From: Corynebacterium massiliense DSM 45435
Lineage (GTDB): Bacteria; Actinomycetota; Actinomycetes; Mycobacteriales; Mycobacteriaceae
Reading direction: 5' to 3'
DNA length: 64,000 nucleotides
NCBI RefSeq assembly: GCF_028609805.1
Contig: NZ_CP063189.1
Location: forward strand, 310,001-374,000
This document shows, piece after piece, positions 8,753 through 22,422 of the stretch. A model generated the notes under the pieces. The model was not told where the DNA came from and searched no databases. It worked only from the letters and a program-made list of their open reading frames with translations. The translations under genes were made by a program, and so were the position numbers. Every line of letters starts with the position of its first letter. Position 1 is the stretch's first letter.

Positions 8753-10150
8753 ATGTTGCCCAAGTCCCGAATCTGGTCCGTGCTGGTCCTCGGCCTCGGC
8801 GTCGCCCTGCTTGCCGCGGCGATCAGCGCGGGCAGCTTTCTCAACTTCTCGCCCCGCCTCCCGCTCGACGCGCAGCGGACGACCTGGACCCTGCACGACG
8901 ATTCGGGCCGGGCGCTCGTCGTCGGTGGTGGCGAGGAGAACGCGGACGCGGACGCGTCCGACAAGCCCGCGGAGCCGCATTCCCCGGAGGGGCCGGATTC
9001 GCCGGACGAGCAGGGGGCTCCGGAGGAGGCGGAAGCGCCGGAGGACGCGGAAGCGCCGGCTGAGTCGAAGGATGCCGGGGAGCACGATGCCCTTGCCGAC
9101 GAGGGTAGTGACGCGGTGCCTGGCAATGCCCCGGAGGGTGAGCAGCCAGAAGGTGAGCAGCCGGAAAGTGAGCAGCCGGAAGGCGAGCAGCCCGCGGCTG
9201 ACAAACCTGAGGGAGACAAGCCCGAGGGTGACAAGCCCGAGGGTGATAAACCGGCCGCGCCAAAGGGGCCAGAAATCTACGAGGGCCCGCTGACATACCA
9301 GCTGCACATGAACATTGGAGAGCAGTCCGACGCGAAGACCGCGCAGGTGCGCGTGGGAGAGACCACCGTGCGTGGCGATGACCCGAGTGCCAAGCAGGAC
9401 GTGAAAAATCTTTACAGCGCGCGGGTGTGGTCGTACGTCATCGACCGCGAGACGGGCGAGGCCGAGGAACCGGCGAAGCTAACCCACACCATCGCCATGC
9501 CCGAGTCCGAGGTGGACGTGGACGGCTACTGGCTGAAGTTCCCGGCGCACGCGGAAAAAACCAACTACCCGGTCTTTGATCCGACGTTGCGGCAAGCGCG
9601 GGAGGCCGTCTTCGCGGAGGAGACCGAGATCGAGGGGCGGACCGTGTACCGGTACCACCAGGAGTTCGAGCCGGAGAACGTGGCGAAGCTGTATGCCGGG
9701 ATGTTGAACACCACCTCGCTTCCCACCCCGGAGGGCGGCAGCGAGCAAGGGTTCCTCTTCCACGGGGCCAGCAACGACTTCTTCGTTGATCAGGAAACCG
9801 GGATGCTGGTCGGCATGGACGTCGACATCGATGATTACTACGGGACCGGTGACGGCGAGCGCGCCTACGATGCGCTACAGTTTGCCGGTAGCACCTCCGA
9901 GGAAGACCGCGCGGCCTTCCTCGAGCAGGCAGCGGATATCCCCGACCAGACCGCGGCGCGCATAGCTCGGTGGGCCGTAGGCGGCTTGGGCGGTCTGCTG
10001 ACCCTCCTCGGGCTGCTCGGCGCGCTGGGTGCATTCGGTCGCCGGGGAGGAAACTCTTCCGGGCGGAAAGGCCAGGATCGCGCGGCAGGCCACGGCGGGC
10101 GGACCGGAAATGCCCGGTCGGTAGGCAACGCCCGACCAGTGCGGCGATAG
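8753..10150 (+). CDS. DUF3068 membrane protein (PorA-family annotation) with acidic repeats
   Basis: 465 residues. A signal anchor at about residues 7-25 (SVLVLGLGVALLAAAI) is followed by an extracytoplasmic region and a second membrane segment near 410-430 (AVGGLGGLLTLLGLLGAL), then a short basic tail. Residues about 65-165 are low complexity, rich in Glu/Pro/Asp, ending in five-residue units EGEQP and EGDKP. The rest matches my recollection of DUF3068, found in mycolic-acid actinomycetes, whose function is not settled. The gene stands alone between rplL and rpoB, as a similar gene does in other corynebacteria. Confidence 0.7.
   Translation: MLPKSRIWSVLVLGLGVALLAAAISAGSFLNFSPRLPLDAQRTTWTLHDDSGRALVVGGGEENADADASDKPAEPHSPEGPDSPDEQGAPEEAEAPEDAEAPAESKDAGEHDALADEGSDAVPGNAPEGEQPEGEQPESEQPEGEQPAADKPEGDKPEGDKPEGDKPAAPKGPEIYEGPLTYQLHMNIGEQSDAKTAQVRVGETTVRGDDPSAKQDVKNLYSARVWSYVIDRETGEAEEPAKLTHTIAMPESEVDVDGYWLKFPAHAEKTNYPVFDPTLRQAREAVFAEETEIEGRTVYRYHQEFEPENVAKLYAGMLNTTSLPTPEGGSEQGFLFHGASNDFFVDQETGMLVGMDVDIDDYYGTGDGERAYDALQFAGSTSEEDRAAFLEQAADIPDQTAARIARWAVGGLGGLLTLLGLLGALGAFGRRGGNSSGRKGQDRAAGHGGRTGNARSVGNARPVRR
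9132..9253 (+). repeat. In-frame 15-bp tandem repeats (EGEQP / EGDKP units)
   Basis: About eight units of 15 bases encode E-G/S-E-Q-P and then E-G-D-K-P pentapeptides. The nucleotide repeats are near identical within each block, so slipped-strand length change is possible without breaking the frame. Confidence 0.8.
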
Positions 10151-10201
10151 GAAAAAGACGCCGGGTTCGACAGCGCTAATGCCCGTGTGGTAGGGCGTCA
10201 C

Positions 10202-10228
10202 TTTACACGCGGCCGAAAGTCCTATAGG
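10202..10228 (+). promoter_or_regulatory. Candidate promoter of rpoB-rpoC
   Basis: TTTACA (10202-10207) and TATAGG (10223-10228) are 15 bases apart, a short spacer. The 266-base region before rpoB also holds a TTGACA at about 10300 without a well-placed -10. A promoter is expected here since strong terminators lie behind rplL; the exact one is uncertain. Confidence 0.35.
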
Positions 10229-10416
10229 CTGTTTCTTTGCGCTGGAACCCGGTTTGTGGTTGCTCATTTAGCCTTGTTGGGCGGTGATGGGAAAGCCGAC
10301 TTGACAAGGTGATTTTGTGCTATCTGCGGCCGGTGGTTCCACAGCAGACCGAATGCTAAATCTACCAGCGGTTTTGTGGACAAACGCCCGTCGAAATGGT
10401 CCACAATCCGCGTGAG

Positions 10417-13400
10417 GTGCTGGAAGGACCCATCTTGGCAGTCTCCCGCCAGACCAAGGCAGTAACTGACATCCCCGGAACCCCGAAGCGTTACTCGTTC
10501 GCCAAGATCAGCGAACCCATCGCCGTCCCGGGGCTTCTTAACGTTCAATTAGATTCTTTCGCATGGCTCGTCGGCGACCCGGAGTGGCGCGAGCGAGAGC
10601 AGGCCGAGCGCGGCGACGATACGCCGGTTACCTCGGGCCTGGAGGACATCCTCGAGGAGCTTTCCCCGATCGAGGACTACTCCGGCAACATGTCGCTGTC
10701 CTTGTCGGAGCCGCGCTTCGAGCCGGTCAAGTACACGGTAGACGAGTGCAAAGAAAAGGACATTAACTACTCCGCGCCCCTCTACGTCACCGCGGAGTTC
10801 ATTAACAACGACTCGCAGGAGATCAAGTCCCAGACGGTCTTCATCGGTGACTTCCCGATCATGACCGACCGGGGCACCTTCATCGTTAACGGTACCGAGC
10901 GTGTCATCGTCTCCCAGCTGGTCCGCTCGCCGGGCGTGTACTTCGACCAGAGCATCGATAAGTCCACCGAGCGCCCGCTGCACTCCGTGAAGGTCATCCC
11001 GTCCCGCGGTGCATGGCTCGAGTTCGACGTGGACAAACGCGATACCGTCGGCGTCCGCATCGACCGCAAGCGCCGCCAGCCGGTCACCGTACTGCTGAAG
11101 GCGCTGGGTTGGACCGAGGAGGAGATCCGCGATCGCTTCGGCTTCTCCGAGCTGATGATGTCCACCCTGGACAACGACGGCATCGCCGGCACCGATGAGG
11201 CCCTGCTGGAGATCTACCGCAAGCAGCGCCCGGGTGAGCAGCCGACCCGCGAGCTCGCGCAGTCGCTGCTGGACAACTCCTTCTTCCGTGCAAAGCGCTA
11301 CGACCTGGCCAAGGTCGGCCGTTACAAGATGAACCGCAAGCTCGGCCTGGGCGGCGACCACGAGGGTCTGTCCACCCTGACCGAGGAAGACATCGCGGTC
11401 ACCCTGGAGTACCTGGTGCGCCTGCACGAGGGCGAGCGTGAGATGAAGGCGCCGAACGGCGAGATGATCCCGCTGGCCACCGACGACATCGACCACTTCG
11501 GCAACCGCCGCCTGCGTACCGTGGGCGAGCTGGTGCAGAACCAGGTCCGCGTCGGCCTGTCCCGCATGGAGCGCGTCGTGCGCGAGCGCATGACCACCCA
11601 GGACGCCGAGTCCATCACGCCGACCTCCCTCATCAACGTGCGTCCGGTGTCTGCGTCCATCCGCGAGTTCTTCGGTACCTCGCAGCTGTCGCAGTTTATG
11701 GACCAGAACAACTCCCTGTCCGGCCTGACCCACAAGCGTCGCCTGTCTGCGCTGGGTCCGGGCGGCCTGTCCCGTGAGCGCGCCGGCATTGAGGTCCGAG
11801 ACGTCCACCCGTCGCACTACGGCCGCATGTGCCCGGTGGAGACGCCGGAGGGTCCGAACATCGGTCTGATCGGCTCCCTCGCCTCCTACGCGCGCGTGAA
11901 CTCCTTCGGCTTCATCGAAACGCCGTACCGCAAGGTCGTGGACGGCAAGATCACTGACCAGGTCGAGTACCTGAGCGCTGATGAAGAGGATCGCTTCGCT
12001 ATCGCCCAGGCTGAGGTCGAGCAGGACGCCGAGGGAAACATCACCGGCGACCGTATTGAGGTTCGCCTCCGCGACGGTGACATCGGAGTGACCGACGCCA
12101 ACGGCGTCGACTACGTGGACGTGTCCGCGCGTCAGATGGTCTCGGTTGCAACCGCGATGATTCCGTTCCTGGAGCACGACGATGCGAACCGTGCGCTCAT
12201 GGGTGCGAACATGCAGCGCCAGGCGGTCCCGCTGGTCCGCTCCGAGGCGCCGTTCGTCGGTACCGGCATGGAGCGCCGCGCCGCCTACGACGCCGGCGAT
12301 CTGGTTATCGCCCCGAAGGCCGGTGTGGTGGAAAACGTCACTGCTGACTTCATCACCATCATGGATGACGAGGGCCAGCGTGACACCTTCATGCTGCGCA
12401 AGTTCGAGCGCACCAACCAGGGCACCAACTACAACCAGACTCCGCTGGTCAGCATGGGCGAGCGCGTCGAGGCTGGTCAGGTGCTGGCCGATGGTCCGGG
12501 TACCAACAACGGCGAGATGTCGCTCGGCCGCAACATGCTGGTCGCGTTCATGCCGTGGGAAGGCCACAACTACGAGGACGCGATCATCGTCAACCAGTCG
12601 ATCGTGGAGCAGGACATCCTGACGTCCGTCCACATCGAGGAGCACGAGATCGACGCCCGCGACACCAAGCTGGGTGCCGAGGAAATCACGCGCGAGATCC
12701 CGAACGTCTCCGAGGACGTGCTCAGCGATCTCGACGAGCGCGGCATCGTCCGCATCGGCGCGGACGTGCGTGCCGGCGACATCCTCGTGGGCAAGGTCAC
12801 CCCGAAGGGTGAGACCGAGCTGACCCCGGAGGAGCGCCTGCTGCGCGCCATCTTCGGCGAGAAGGCCCGCGAAGTCCGCGATACCTCCATGAAGGTGCCG
12901 CACGGCGAGACCGGCAAGGTCATCGGCGTCGCCCGCTTCTCCCGCGAGGACGACGACGATCTGTCCCCGGGCGTCAACGAGATGATCCGCGTCTACGTTG
13001 CGCAGAAGCGCAAGATCCAGGACGGCGATAAGCTCGCCGGCCGCCACGGCAACAAGGGTGTTGTGGGCAAGATCCTGCCGCCGGAGGACATGCCGTTCAT
13101 GGCTGACGGCACCCCGGTCGATGTCATCCTGAACACCCACGGTGTTCCGCGTCGTATGAACATCGGTCAGGTTCTGGAGCTGCACCTGGGCTGGCTGGCC
13201 AAGGCCGGCTGGAAGGTCGACACCGAGGATCCCCGCAACGAGGAGATCCTGAAGACCCTGCCGGAGGAGCTCTACGACGTTCCGCCGAACTCCCTGGCTG
13301 CCACGCCGGTCTTCGACGGTGCGACCAACGAGGAGCTGTCGGCGCTGCTGCGTTCGTCCAAGCCGAACCGCGATGGTGACGTGCTGGTCGATGAAAACGG

Positions 13401-13914
13401 TAAGGCCACGCTTTTCGATGGCCGCTCCGGTGAGCCGTACATGTACCCGGTTTCGGTCGGCTACATGTACATCCTCAAGCTGCACCACCTCATCGACGAA
13501 AAGATCCACGCCCGTTCCACCGGCCCGTACTCCATGATTACCCAGCAGCCGCTGGGTGGTAAGGCGCAGTTCGGTGGCCAGCGCTTCGGCGAGATGGAGG
13601 TGTGGGCAATGCAGGCGTACGGCGCCGCCTACACCCTGCAGGAGCTGCTCACCATCAAGTCGGATGACGTGGTCGGCCGTGTCAAGGTCTACGAAGCAAT
13701 TGTCAAGGGCGACAACATCCCGGATCCGGGCATCCCGGAGTCCTTCAAGGTGTTGCTCAAGGAGCTGCAGTCGCTGTGCCTGAACGTGGAGGTTTTGTCC
13801 ACCGACGGCACGCCGATGGAGCTGTCCGGCTCGGACGATGACGATATGGAATCCGGTTCCTCGTTGGGCATCAACCTGTCCCACGATGAGGGCGCCGCTC
13901 CTGACATCGCCTAG
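10417..13914 (+). CDS. rpoB: DNA-directed RNA polymerase subunit beta
   Basis: 1165 residues from GTG 10417 ([14 protein letters not shown]), the length known for corynebacterial RpoB; an ATG at 10396 would add seven residues without better support. The catalytic core motifs [14 protein letters not shown] and the rifampicin pocket at residues about 421-449 are complete. D429, H439 and S444, equivalent to E. coli D516, H526 and S531, are all wild type, so this allele should be rifampicin sensitive by family knowledge. rpoC follows after 86 bases. Confidence 0.98.
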   Translation: MLEGPILAVSRQTKAVTDIPGTPKRYSFAKISEPIAVPGLLNVQLDSFAWLVGDPEWREREQAERGDDTPVTSGLEDILEELSPIEDYSGNMSLSLSEPRFEPVKYTVDECKEKDINYSAPLYVTAEFINNDSQEIKSQTVFIGDFPIMTDRGTFIVNGTERVIVSQLVRSPGVYFDQSIDKSTERPLHSVKVIPSRGAWLEFDVDKRDTVGVRIDRKRRQPVTVLLKALGWTEEEIRDRFGFSELMMSTLDNDGIAGTDEALLEIYRKQRPGEQPTRELAQSLLDNSFFRAKRYDLAKVGRYKMNRKLGLGGDHEGLSTLTEEDIAVTLEYLVRLHEGEREMKAPNGEMIPLATDDIDHFGNRRLRTVGELVQNQVRVGLSRMERVVRERMTTQDAESITPTSLINVRPVSASIREFFGTSQLSQFMDQNNSLSGLTHKRRLSALGPGGLSRERAGIEVRDVHPSHYGRMCPVETPEGPNIGLIGSLASYARVNSFGFIETPYRKVVDGKITDQVEYLSADEEDRFAIAQAEVEQDAEGNITGDRIEVRLRDGDIGVTDANGVDYVDVSARQMVSVATAMIPFLEHDDANRALMGANMQRQAVPLVRSEAPFVGTGMERRAAYDAGDLVIAPKAGVVENVTADFITIMDDEGQRDTFMLRKFERTNQGTNYNQTPLVSMGERVEAGQVLADGPGTNNGEMSLGRNMLVAFMPWEGHNYEDAIIVNQSIVEQDILTSVHIEEHEIDARDTKLGAEEITREIPNVSEDVLSDLDERGIVRIGADVRAGDILVGKVTPKGETELTPEERLLRAIFGEKAREVRDTSMKVPHGETGKVIGVARFSREDDDDLSPGVNEMIRVYVAQKRKIQDGDKLAGRHGNKGVVGKILPPEDMPFMADGTPVDVILNTHGVPRRMNIGQVLELHLGWLAKAGWKVDTEDPRNEEILKTLPEELYDVPPNSLAATPVFDGATNEELSALLRSSKPNRDGDVLVDENGKATLFDGRSGEPYMYPVSVGYMYILKLHHLIDEKIHARSTGPYSMITQQPLGGKAQFGGQRFGEMEVWAMQAYGAAYTLQELLTIKSDDVVGRVKVYEAIVKGDNIPDPGIPESFKVLLKELQSLCLNVEVLSTDGTPMELSGSDDDDMESGSSLGINLSHDEGAAPDIA

Positions 13915-14000
13915 CTAGCCTCGCCCCACAAGGCACAACTCATTTCCCACTGAAAACGCCACCAACTTCCTCCACCCGGAGGATGAAAGGGAGAATTTAC

Positions 14001-17999
<3,999 letters not shown>

Positions 18000-18024
18000 T
18001 CCGGCACGCGCCTAGCATTCGGTA

Positions 18025-18084
18025 ACGGGCAACGCCCCGCCGTTCCACTCACCACGGGTGGTCGGCGGGGCGTTGTCCGTTTTC
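18025..18084 (+). terminator. Strong terminator after rpoC
   Basis: A 17-bp stem (18025-18041 with 18064-18080, one G-U pair) encloses a 22-base loop and is followed by a T-rich run (CCGTTTTC). It closes the rpoBC unit. Confidence 0.92.
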
Positions 18085-18160
18085 TCGTGCGGGGAGCGGT
18101 TGCTTCACGATGCCGCCGACAAACCGTTCACGAAGCGAGCGCTGATCGTTCAAAACTCGC

Positions 18161-18218
18161 CCGCAAAACGAACAAAAACAGGCCGCAAAACGAACAAAAT
18201 CCGACCGCAAAACGAACA
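18161..18218 (+). repeat. Three direct repeats CCGCAAAACGAACA at exact 22-bp period
   Basis: Identical 14-bp copies begin at 18161, 18183 and 18205. The period of 22 is about two helical turns, so all copies face the same side of the DNA. It is not a multiple of three, so the repeat is not a protein repeat. The array ends 21 bases before the ATPase start at 18240. An operator array for a repressor, perhaps the downstream protein, is the simplest reading. Confidence 0.8.
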
Positions 18219-18239
18219 TTAAAGACAATACCTGTGCAG

Positions 18240-19493
18240 ATGGGTGCTATGGTGGGCGGGGTGGAACGCTACGACCGTTTTGTGAGTTCCTGGGTCCAGG
18301 AACTGTTGAGGAACTTCCCCGTCGTCATGATTCAAGGCGCGCGGCAGGTGGGAAAGTCGACGCTCACCCAGATGTTGGATAATCCGGTAGGTACGCAGTT
18401 CGTAACCATGGACGACGAATTGGACCGCCACTTCGTCGAGGATGATCCCGCCGCCTTTCTCTCTCAGGACGCGCCGCGTGTGGTGATTGACGAAATCCAA
18501 CGCGTTCCTGAGCTCATCCTGGCCATCAAACGGCACGTCGATCGGCACGATAGGCCTGGGCAACTCATTCTGACGGGATCCGCGAACCTCCTGCGAATAC
18601 CGGGAGCGGAAGACTCACTCGCGGGTCGAGCGGTATCAGTCGATCTGGAACCATTGGCGGAAGCAGAAATACAGGGGGCACGGGCCACGTGGGTCGACAG
18701 GTTCTTGGCCGGGGATGGGCTAGGTGACGGTGAAACCCTGTCGCGCGGGCAGCTCGCGGAAATGTTGGGGCGGGGAGGCTACCCGCGTCCGTTAAACATG
18801 TCGCACCAGGTGCGGGCATCCTGGCTGCGTGACTATGCGCGTCGCCTAGTCGAGCGCGATGCCTTGGATCTCGCGCGCATCGACGTGGCCAATATGTACA
18901 AACTCTTGGAATGGGTAGGGGCGACCACCTCGGAGGAGCTCGTAAAAGAGAAGATGGCTGAGACTCTAGGCATATCGCGGCCCACCGTAGCGAGGTACCT
19001 AGAGCACTTAAAGACACTCTTTCTCGTCCGAGAAGTCCCCGTGTGGTCGCACAACCAACTCAAACGGGTTGTCTCCCGGCCGAAGATTCTGCTTAACGAT
19101 ACGGGATTAGCCGCGGCGCTGGCGCACGACTCCGTAGACATGTTGGCGGGGCCGCGCGGCGGTGAGCGGCTTGGCTCTCTCCTGGAAACGTTCGTGGTCA
19201 ACGAACTCATTAAGCAGTCTCACTGGGCCAAAAATGACTATCGCGTGGGCCATTTCCGTAGCCGGGAGGGTTCCGAGGTGGACGCGGTGGTCGAACTGCC
19301 GCACGGAATTGTCGCCGTGGAGGTGAAGACGACTTCTGCGCCGAAAACCTCACATTTCCGCCATCTCAAACAGCTGCGTGATTCCCTCGGTGATGAGTTC
19401 CTCGGTGGAGTCGTAGTCAACACTGGCCGCGCCGCACAGGCCGGAGACCGGTTGTGGGCTGTGCCCGTGTCAGCCCTTTGGAGCGGGCACTAA
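18240..19493 (+). CDS. AAA ATPase with C-terminal DUF4143/PD-(D/E)XK-like domain
   Basis: 417 residues. The Walker A motif GARQVGKST is at 33-41 and Walker B VVIDE at 81-85. A winged-helix-like segment (LGISRPTVARYLEHL) follows in the middle. The C-terminal part has D348 then E361-x-K363 (VEVK), the spacing of a PD-(D/E)XK nuclease-type fold. This architecture is the widespread ATP-binding DUF4143 family of unknown role, often found in accessory regions. The start is uncertain: ATG 18240, ATG 18249 and GTG 18261 are all possible and none has a clear ribosome site. It stands alone after the rpoC terminator behind a repeat array. Confidence 0.8.
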   Translation: MGAMVGGVERYDRFVSSWVQELLRNFPVVMIQGARQVGKSTLTQMLDNPVGTQFVTMDDELDRHFVEDDPAAFLSQDAPRVVIDEIQRVPELILAIKRHVDRHDRPGQLILTGSANLLRIPGAEDSLAGRAVSVDLEPLAEAEIQGARATWVDRFLAGDGLGDGETLSRGQLAEMLGRGGYPRPLNMSHQVRASWLRDYARRLVERDALDLARIDVANMYKLLEWVGATTSEELVKEKMAETLGISRPTVARYLEHLKTLFLVREVPVWSHNQLKRVVSRPKILLNDTGLAAALAHDSVDMLAGPRGGERLGSLLETFVVNELIKQSHWAKNDYRVGHFRSREGSEVDAVVELPHGIVAVEVKTTSAPKTSHFRHLKQLRDSLGDEFLGGVVVNTGRAAQAGDRLWAVPVSALWSGH

Positions 19494-19504
19494 GGTGATC
19501 CGGT

Positions 19505-19879
19505 GTGAGCACTGACGACAAACAACGTGGCTGGCTGACCCGAACGCTTCTTCCCGGCGGGGAGGAGCCCGATCCGCGGTTTACTCTGGCGAACGAGCGG
19601 ACGTTCCTGGCGTGGGTGCGCACCTCGCTTGCGTTGTTGGCCGGCGGGATCACCATCGGTGCGTTCGACTTCGGGAGCTTGAGCCCGACGCTCCAGAAGG
19701 CGGGGTCTATCACCGCCTGTGGCGCGGCGAGCCTGGTGGCCATCGTGGCTTTCGCACGGTGGGTGCGCACCGAACGCGCCCTGCGGGACGACCGTCCCCT
19801 GAGTGTTCCCATTTTGGCGCTCCCGTTGACCCTGCTCGTCGTCCTGGTGTGCGTGGCCGTCGTGGTGATCTTCGCGTGA
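19505..19879 (+). CDS. DUF202 (YidH-family) membrane protein
   Basis: 124 residues, GTG start. The motif FTLANERTFLAWVRTSLALLAGG is typical of the DUF202 family; about three membrane segments are visible (near 38-58, 65-85 and 100-122). Function unknown in the family. It begins 11 bases after the ATPase stop and its own stop overlaps the next gene. Confidence 0.85.
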   Translation: MSTDDKQRGWLTRTLLPGGEEPDPRFTLANERTFLAWVRTSLALLAGGITIGAFDFGSLSPTLQKAGSITACGAASLVAIVAFARWVRTERALRDDRPLSVPILALPLTLLVVLVCVAVVVIFA

Positions 19880-20247
19880 GCCGCACCCCGCGCTATTACT
19901 ACCCGCGCAGGCGTTCCCGCCCGCACGAGCGCCCGCACCACTCCGATCACGGCCTGCAACCTGAACGGACCTCACTGAGCTGGACCCGCACCATCCTGGC
20001 GATGGTGGTGTGCTCCCTGGTCATTCTGCGGTGGGCCACGGGCTATCCCGCCGCGGTCTTCGTGGTTCTTGCCGTCGTGTTGGTGCTGGCCGCGTGGTTG
20101 TACTTGAGTAACCGCGACCGCTACGAGATGAAAGTACGCGGGATCCGGGACGAACGGGTAGCCCCGGCGACGGCGCAATTCGCGGTCATGGCCGGCATCA
20201 TTGCTGGTCTGTCGGTGCTGACCGCAGTGTTAGTCGCCCTGGAGTAG
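19876..20247 (+). CDS. DUF202-family membrane protein, second copy
   Basis: 123 residues from GTG 19876, which overlaps the upstream stop as GTGA, so translation is probably coupled. The N-terminus is rich in Arg, Tyr, Pro and His; the core LSWTRTILAMVVCSLVILRW is the shortened DUF202 motif. Three membrane segments follow. The two DUF202 proteins likely form one complex; tandem pairs of such genes are common in actinobacteria. Confidence 0.8.
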   Translation: MSRTPRYYYPRRRSRPHERPHHSDHGLQPERTSLSWTRTILAMVVCSLVILRWATGYPAAVFVVLAVVLVLAAWLYLSNRDRYEMKVRGIRDERVAPATAQFAVMAGIIAGLSVLTAVLVALE

Positions 20248-20258
20248 GGCTGTAGACT
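20230..20258 (+). promoter_or_regulatory. Promoter of the thiamine transporter operon with overlapping palindrome
   Basis: TTAGTC (20230-20235) and TAGACT (20253-20258) are spaced by 17 bases. An inverted repeat, ACTTAG-N6-CTAAGT at 20256-20273, covers the -10 edge and the expected start point, where a repressor could act in addition to the riboswitch. Confidence 0.5.
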
Positions 20259-20284
20259 TAGGTCTGTCTAAGTACATCGACAAG

Positions 20285-20378
20285 CTACGGGTGCTCCGCT
20301 GTCAGCGGTGGGGCTGAGATGCCGCCAGCAGGGCGGCGAACCGTTGAACCTGAACCGGATAATGCCGGCGTGAGGGAG
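20285..20378 (+). ncRNA. TPP riboswitch (THI element)
   Basis: The conserved thi-box parts are in order: GGGGCTGAGAT (20310-20320), then GAACCTGAACCGGATAATG and CCGGCGTGAGGGA. The element ends directly at the AGGGAGGA ribosome-binding site of ykoE (20373-20380), so thiamine pyrophosphate binding probably blocks translation initiation. It places the four following genes under thiamine control. Confidence 0.95.
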
Positions 20379-20383
20379 GAATA

Positions 20384-20974
20384 GTGGCTAATACTGCACG
20401 GCGCGGCTGGCGCGTCATCGATATCATCGTCGCCTCAATCTTGGCGGTGGCCTGCGGGTTCATTTTCTTAATCTGGAACTTCGTGGGTGGCGCATGGTTC
20501 GAAGCCATGGACGCGCTGACCCCGGGGCTCGGTGGCCTGGTCACCGGCGTCTGGCTCATCGGCGGCGTTATCGGCGCGTTGGTCATCCGCAAGCCGGGCG
20601 CAGCCCTCTACGTGGAAACCTTGGCGGCCTGCCTGTCCGCGGCGCTGGGCAGCCAGTGGGGGTTTGAGACCATCTACTCCGGCCTCGCGCAGGGGTTGGG
20701 CGTAGAAATCATCTTCCTCATCTTCGCTTTCCGGCGCTTCAACCTGCCCACGGCCATCCTCGCCGGCATCGGCTCTGCCCTGGGCGCGTTCATCCTCGAG
20801 CTGTTCTTGACCCCGAACCTGAGCAAGAGCCTCGGCTTCAACATCACCTACCTGGTGTGTTTAGTCATCTCCGGCGCAATCCTGGCCGGCGCATTGGGGT
20901 ATGCCGCCGTGCAGGCGCTGGCCAAGGCCGGGGCTTTGGACCGCTTCGCAGTCGGCCGTGAACTGCGCCGTTAA
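20384..20974 (+). CDS. ykoE: ECF transporter substrate-binding S component YkoE (thiamine/HMP)
   Basis: 196 residues, GTG start directly behind the TPP riboswitch. About five to six hydrophobic helices, with the ALYVETLAACLSAALGSQWG signature of YkoE. YkoE is the substrate-binding subunit of an energy-coupling-factor importer for thiamine or its pyrimidine moiety. Its stop overlaps the ykoD start (TAATG). Confidence 0.9.
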   Translation: MANTARRGWRVIDIIVASILAVACGFIFLIWNFVGGAWFEAMDALTPGLGGLVTGVWLIGGVIGALVIRKPGAALYVETLAACLSAALGSQWGFETIYSGLAQGLGVEIIFLIFAFRRFNLPTAILAGIGSALGAFILELFLTPNLSKSLGFNITYLVCLVISGAILAGALGYAAVQALAKAGALDRFAVGRELRR

Positions 20975-22422
20975 TGGCGGTCGCCGGTAGTAGTGCCGCC
21001 GCCGTACCGCACCCGGCACCCGTCGGAGTGACCGCCCGCGGCTTCGGGTGGGCGCATGCCGGGCGGGATGGCTACGCGCTGCGCGGGGTGGACCTCGCCG
21101 TCGAACCGGGGGAGCGGGTGCTGCTATGCGGCGACTCCGGTTCCGGCAAGTCGACGCTGCTCGCCGCGCTAGCGGGCGTGCTCGTCGGGGAAGATGAAGG
21201 CACCCAAGAAGGCGAGATTCTCTTAAATGACGGGATAAACACGCCCCAGCCACCCGGTCGCGATATCCCGGTGGGGCTGGTGCTGCAAGACCCGGATTCA
21301 CAGGTCATCTCGTCGCGGGTGGGTGACGACGTAGCGTTCGGCTGCGAGAACTTAGGTATCCCACGCGCAGAGATCTGGCGGCGCGTCGAGCACGCGCTAG
21401 ATACCGTCGGATTGCACCTCCCGTTGGATCACCCCACGACCCGCCTGTCGGGAGGCCAGAAGCAGCGCTTGGCGCTCGCCGGGGTCTTGGCTATGGGGGC
21501 CGGCCTCATTCTGCTCGATGAGCCCACCGCCAACCTGGACCCGGCCGGTGCCCGCGAGGTCATCGCCGCGGTGCGGTCGGTGGTGGAGGAAACCGGCGCG
21601 ACGCTCATCGTGGTGGAGCACCAGTATTCGCACTGGGAAGAGCTCATTCCGCGGGCGGTGGTCTTAGAGGACGGCGAAGTAGTCGAAGACGCCGACTTCC
21701 AGACGGTGACGCAGCGCCGCGCGCTGCGGTCGGAGGACTTGCCCGGCAGGGCCTGTGGGGCATCGGCAAGCCCCGCCCTGTGGGCCTGGGGACTGGTCAC
21801 CCGTTTCGGCCCGCCGCGGACTCTCGAATTGCCCGAGGGGCGGTGCACGGTGATCACCGGCGCAAACGGGACCGGCAAGACCACGTTGCTGGAGACGCTG
21901 GCTGGGCTCTTGCCCGCCCGTGGCGGGGAGATCGGCATGTCCGAAGAGGTGCGCGCCGGCGCGAAGGGCGCGCCGTGGCGGTGGTCCTCGAAGCAGCTCG
22001 CGCACCGCATCGGCTACGTCTTCCAGAACCCGGAACACCAATTCGTCGCCCGCAGCGTGGCAGAAGAGCTGCGCGTTGGCCCGAAGGTCATGGGGGAGCC
22101 GGTGCCGGAAGAGCGCATCGACGAGCTTCTCGGTCGGCTGCGGCTGCGCGGGTTGGAAAAGGCCAACCCGTTTACCCTGTCGGGCGGGGAAAAGCGCCGC
22201 CTGTCCGTGGCCACGGCGCTGGTCACCGCGCCGCAGGTGGTGCTGTTAGACGAGCCGACCTTCGGCCAAGACCCGCAGACCTTCACCGAGCTGGTGTACC
22301 TGCTGCGCGAGCTCACCGACGCCGGTGTCACCCTCGCCGCGGTGACCCACGACGACCTGTTCATCCAGGCGCTGGGGGACCACCGAGTGCACCTGGACAC
22401 CCCGGAGGAGGATGACCGGTGA
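20974..22422 (+). CDS. ykoD: ECF transporter duplicated ATPase YkoD
   Basis: 482 residues with two ABC ATPase domains in one chain. Domain 1 has GDSGSGKST from residue 53, signature LSGGQKQRL and Walker B LILLDEPTANLD. Domain 2 has GANGTGKTT from residue 296, LSGGEKRRL and VVLLDEPTFGQD. It powers the YkoE/YkoC transporter. Overlaps ykoC by GTGA at 22419-22422. Confidence 0.93.
   Translation: MAVAGSSAAAVPHPAPVGVTARGFGWAHAGRDGYALRGVDLAVEPGERVLLCGDSGSGKSTLLAALAGVLVGEDEGTQEGEILLNDGINTPQPPGRDIPVGLVLQDPDSQVISSRVGDDVAFGCENLGIPRAEIWRRVEHALDTVGLHLPLDHPTTRLSGGQKQRLALAGVLAMGAGLILLDEPTANLDPAGAREVIAAVRSVVEETGATLIVVEHQYSHWEELIPRAVVLEDGEVVEDADFQTVTQRRALRSEDLPGRACGASASPALWAWGLVTRFGPPRTLELPEGRCTVITGANGTGKTTLLETLAGLLPARGGEIGMSEEVRAGAKGAPWRWSSKQLAHRIGYVFQNPEHQFVARSVAEELRVGPKVMGEPVPEERIDELLGRLRLRGLEKANPFTLSGGEKRRLSVATALVTAPQVVLLDEPTFGQDPQTFTELVYLLRELTDAGVTLAAVTHDDLFIQALGDHRVHLDTPEEDDR

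Noticed and set aside
10300-10400. A consensus TTGACA as the rpoB promoter -35
   Set aside because: No acceptable -10 lies 16-18 bases downstream; TATCTG is only 14 bases away, so it was not called.
10549-13884. A 1111-codon open frame on the minus strand opposite rpoB
   Set aside because: It is the antisense shadow of a conserved G+C-rich gene; the translation is Val/Leu/His/Arg-rich with no domain, and rpoB is certain.
18161-18218. A mini CRISPR array
   Set aside because: Repeats of 14 bp with 8-base gaps are far too short, the gaps are A-rich and similar, and no cas gene is near.
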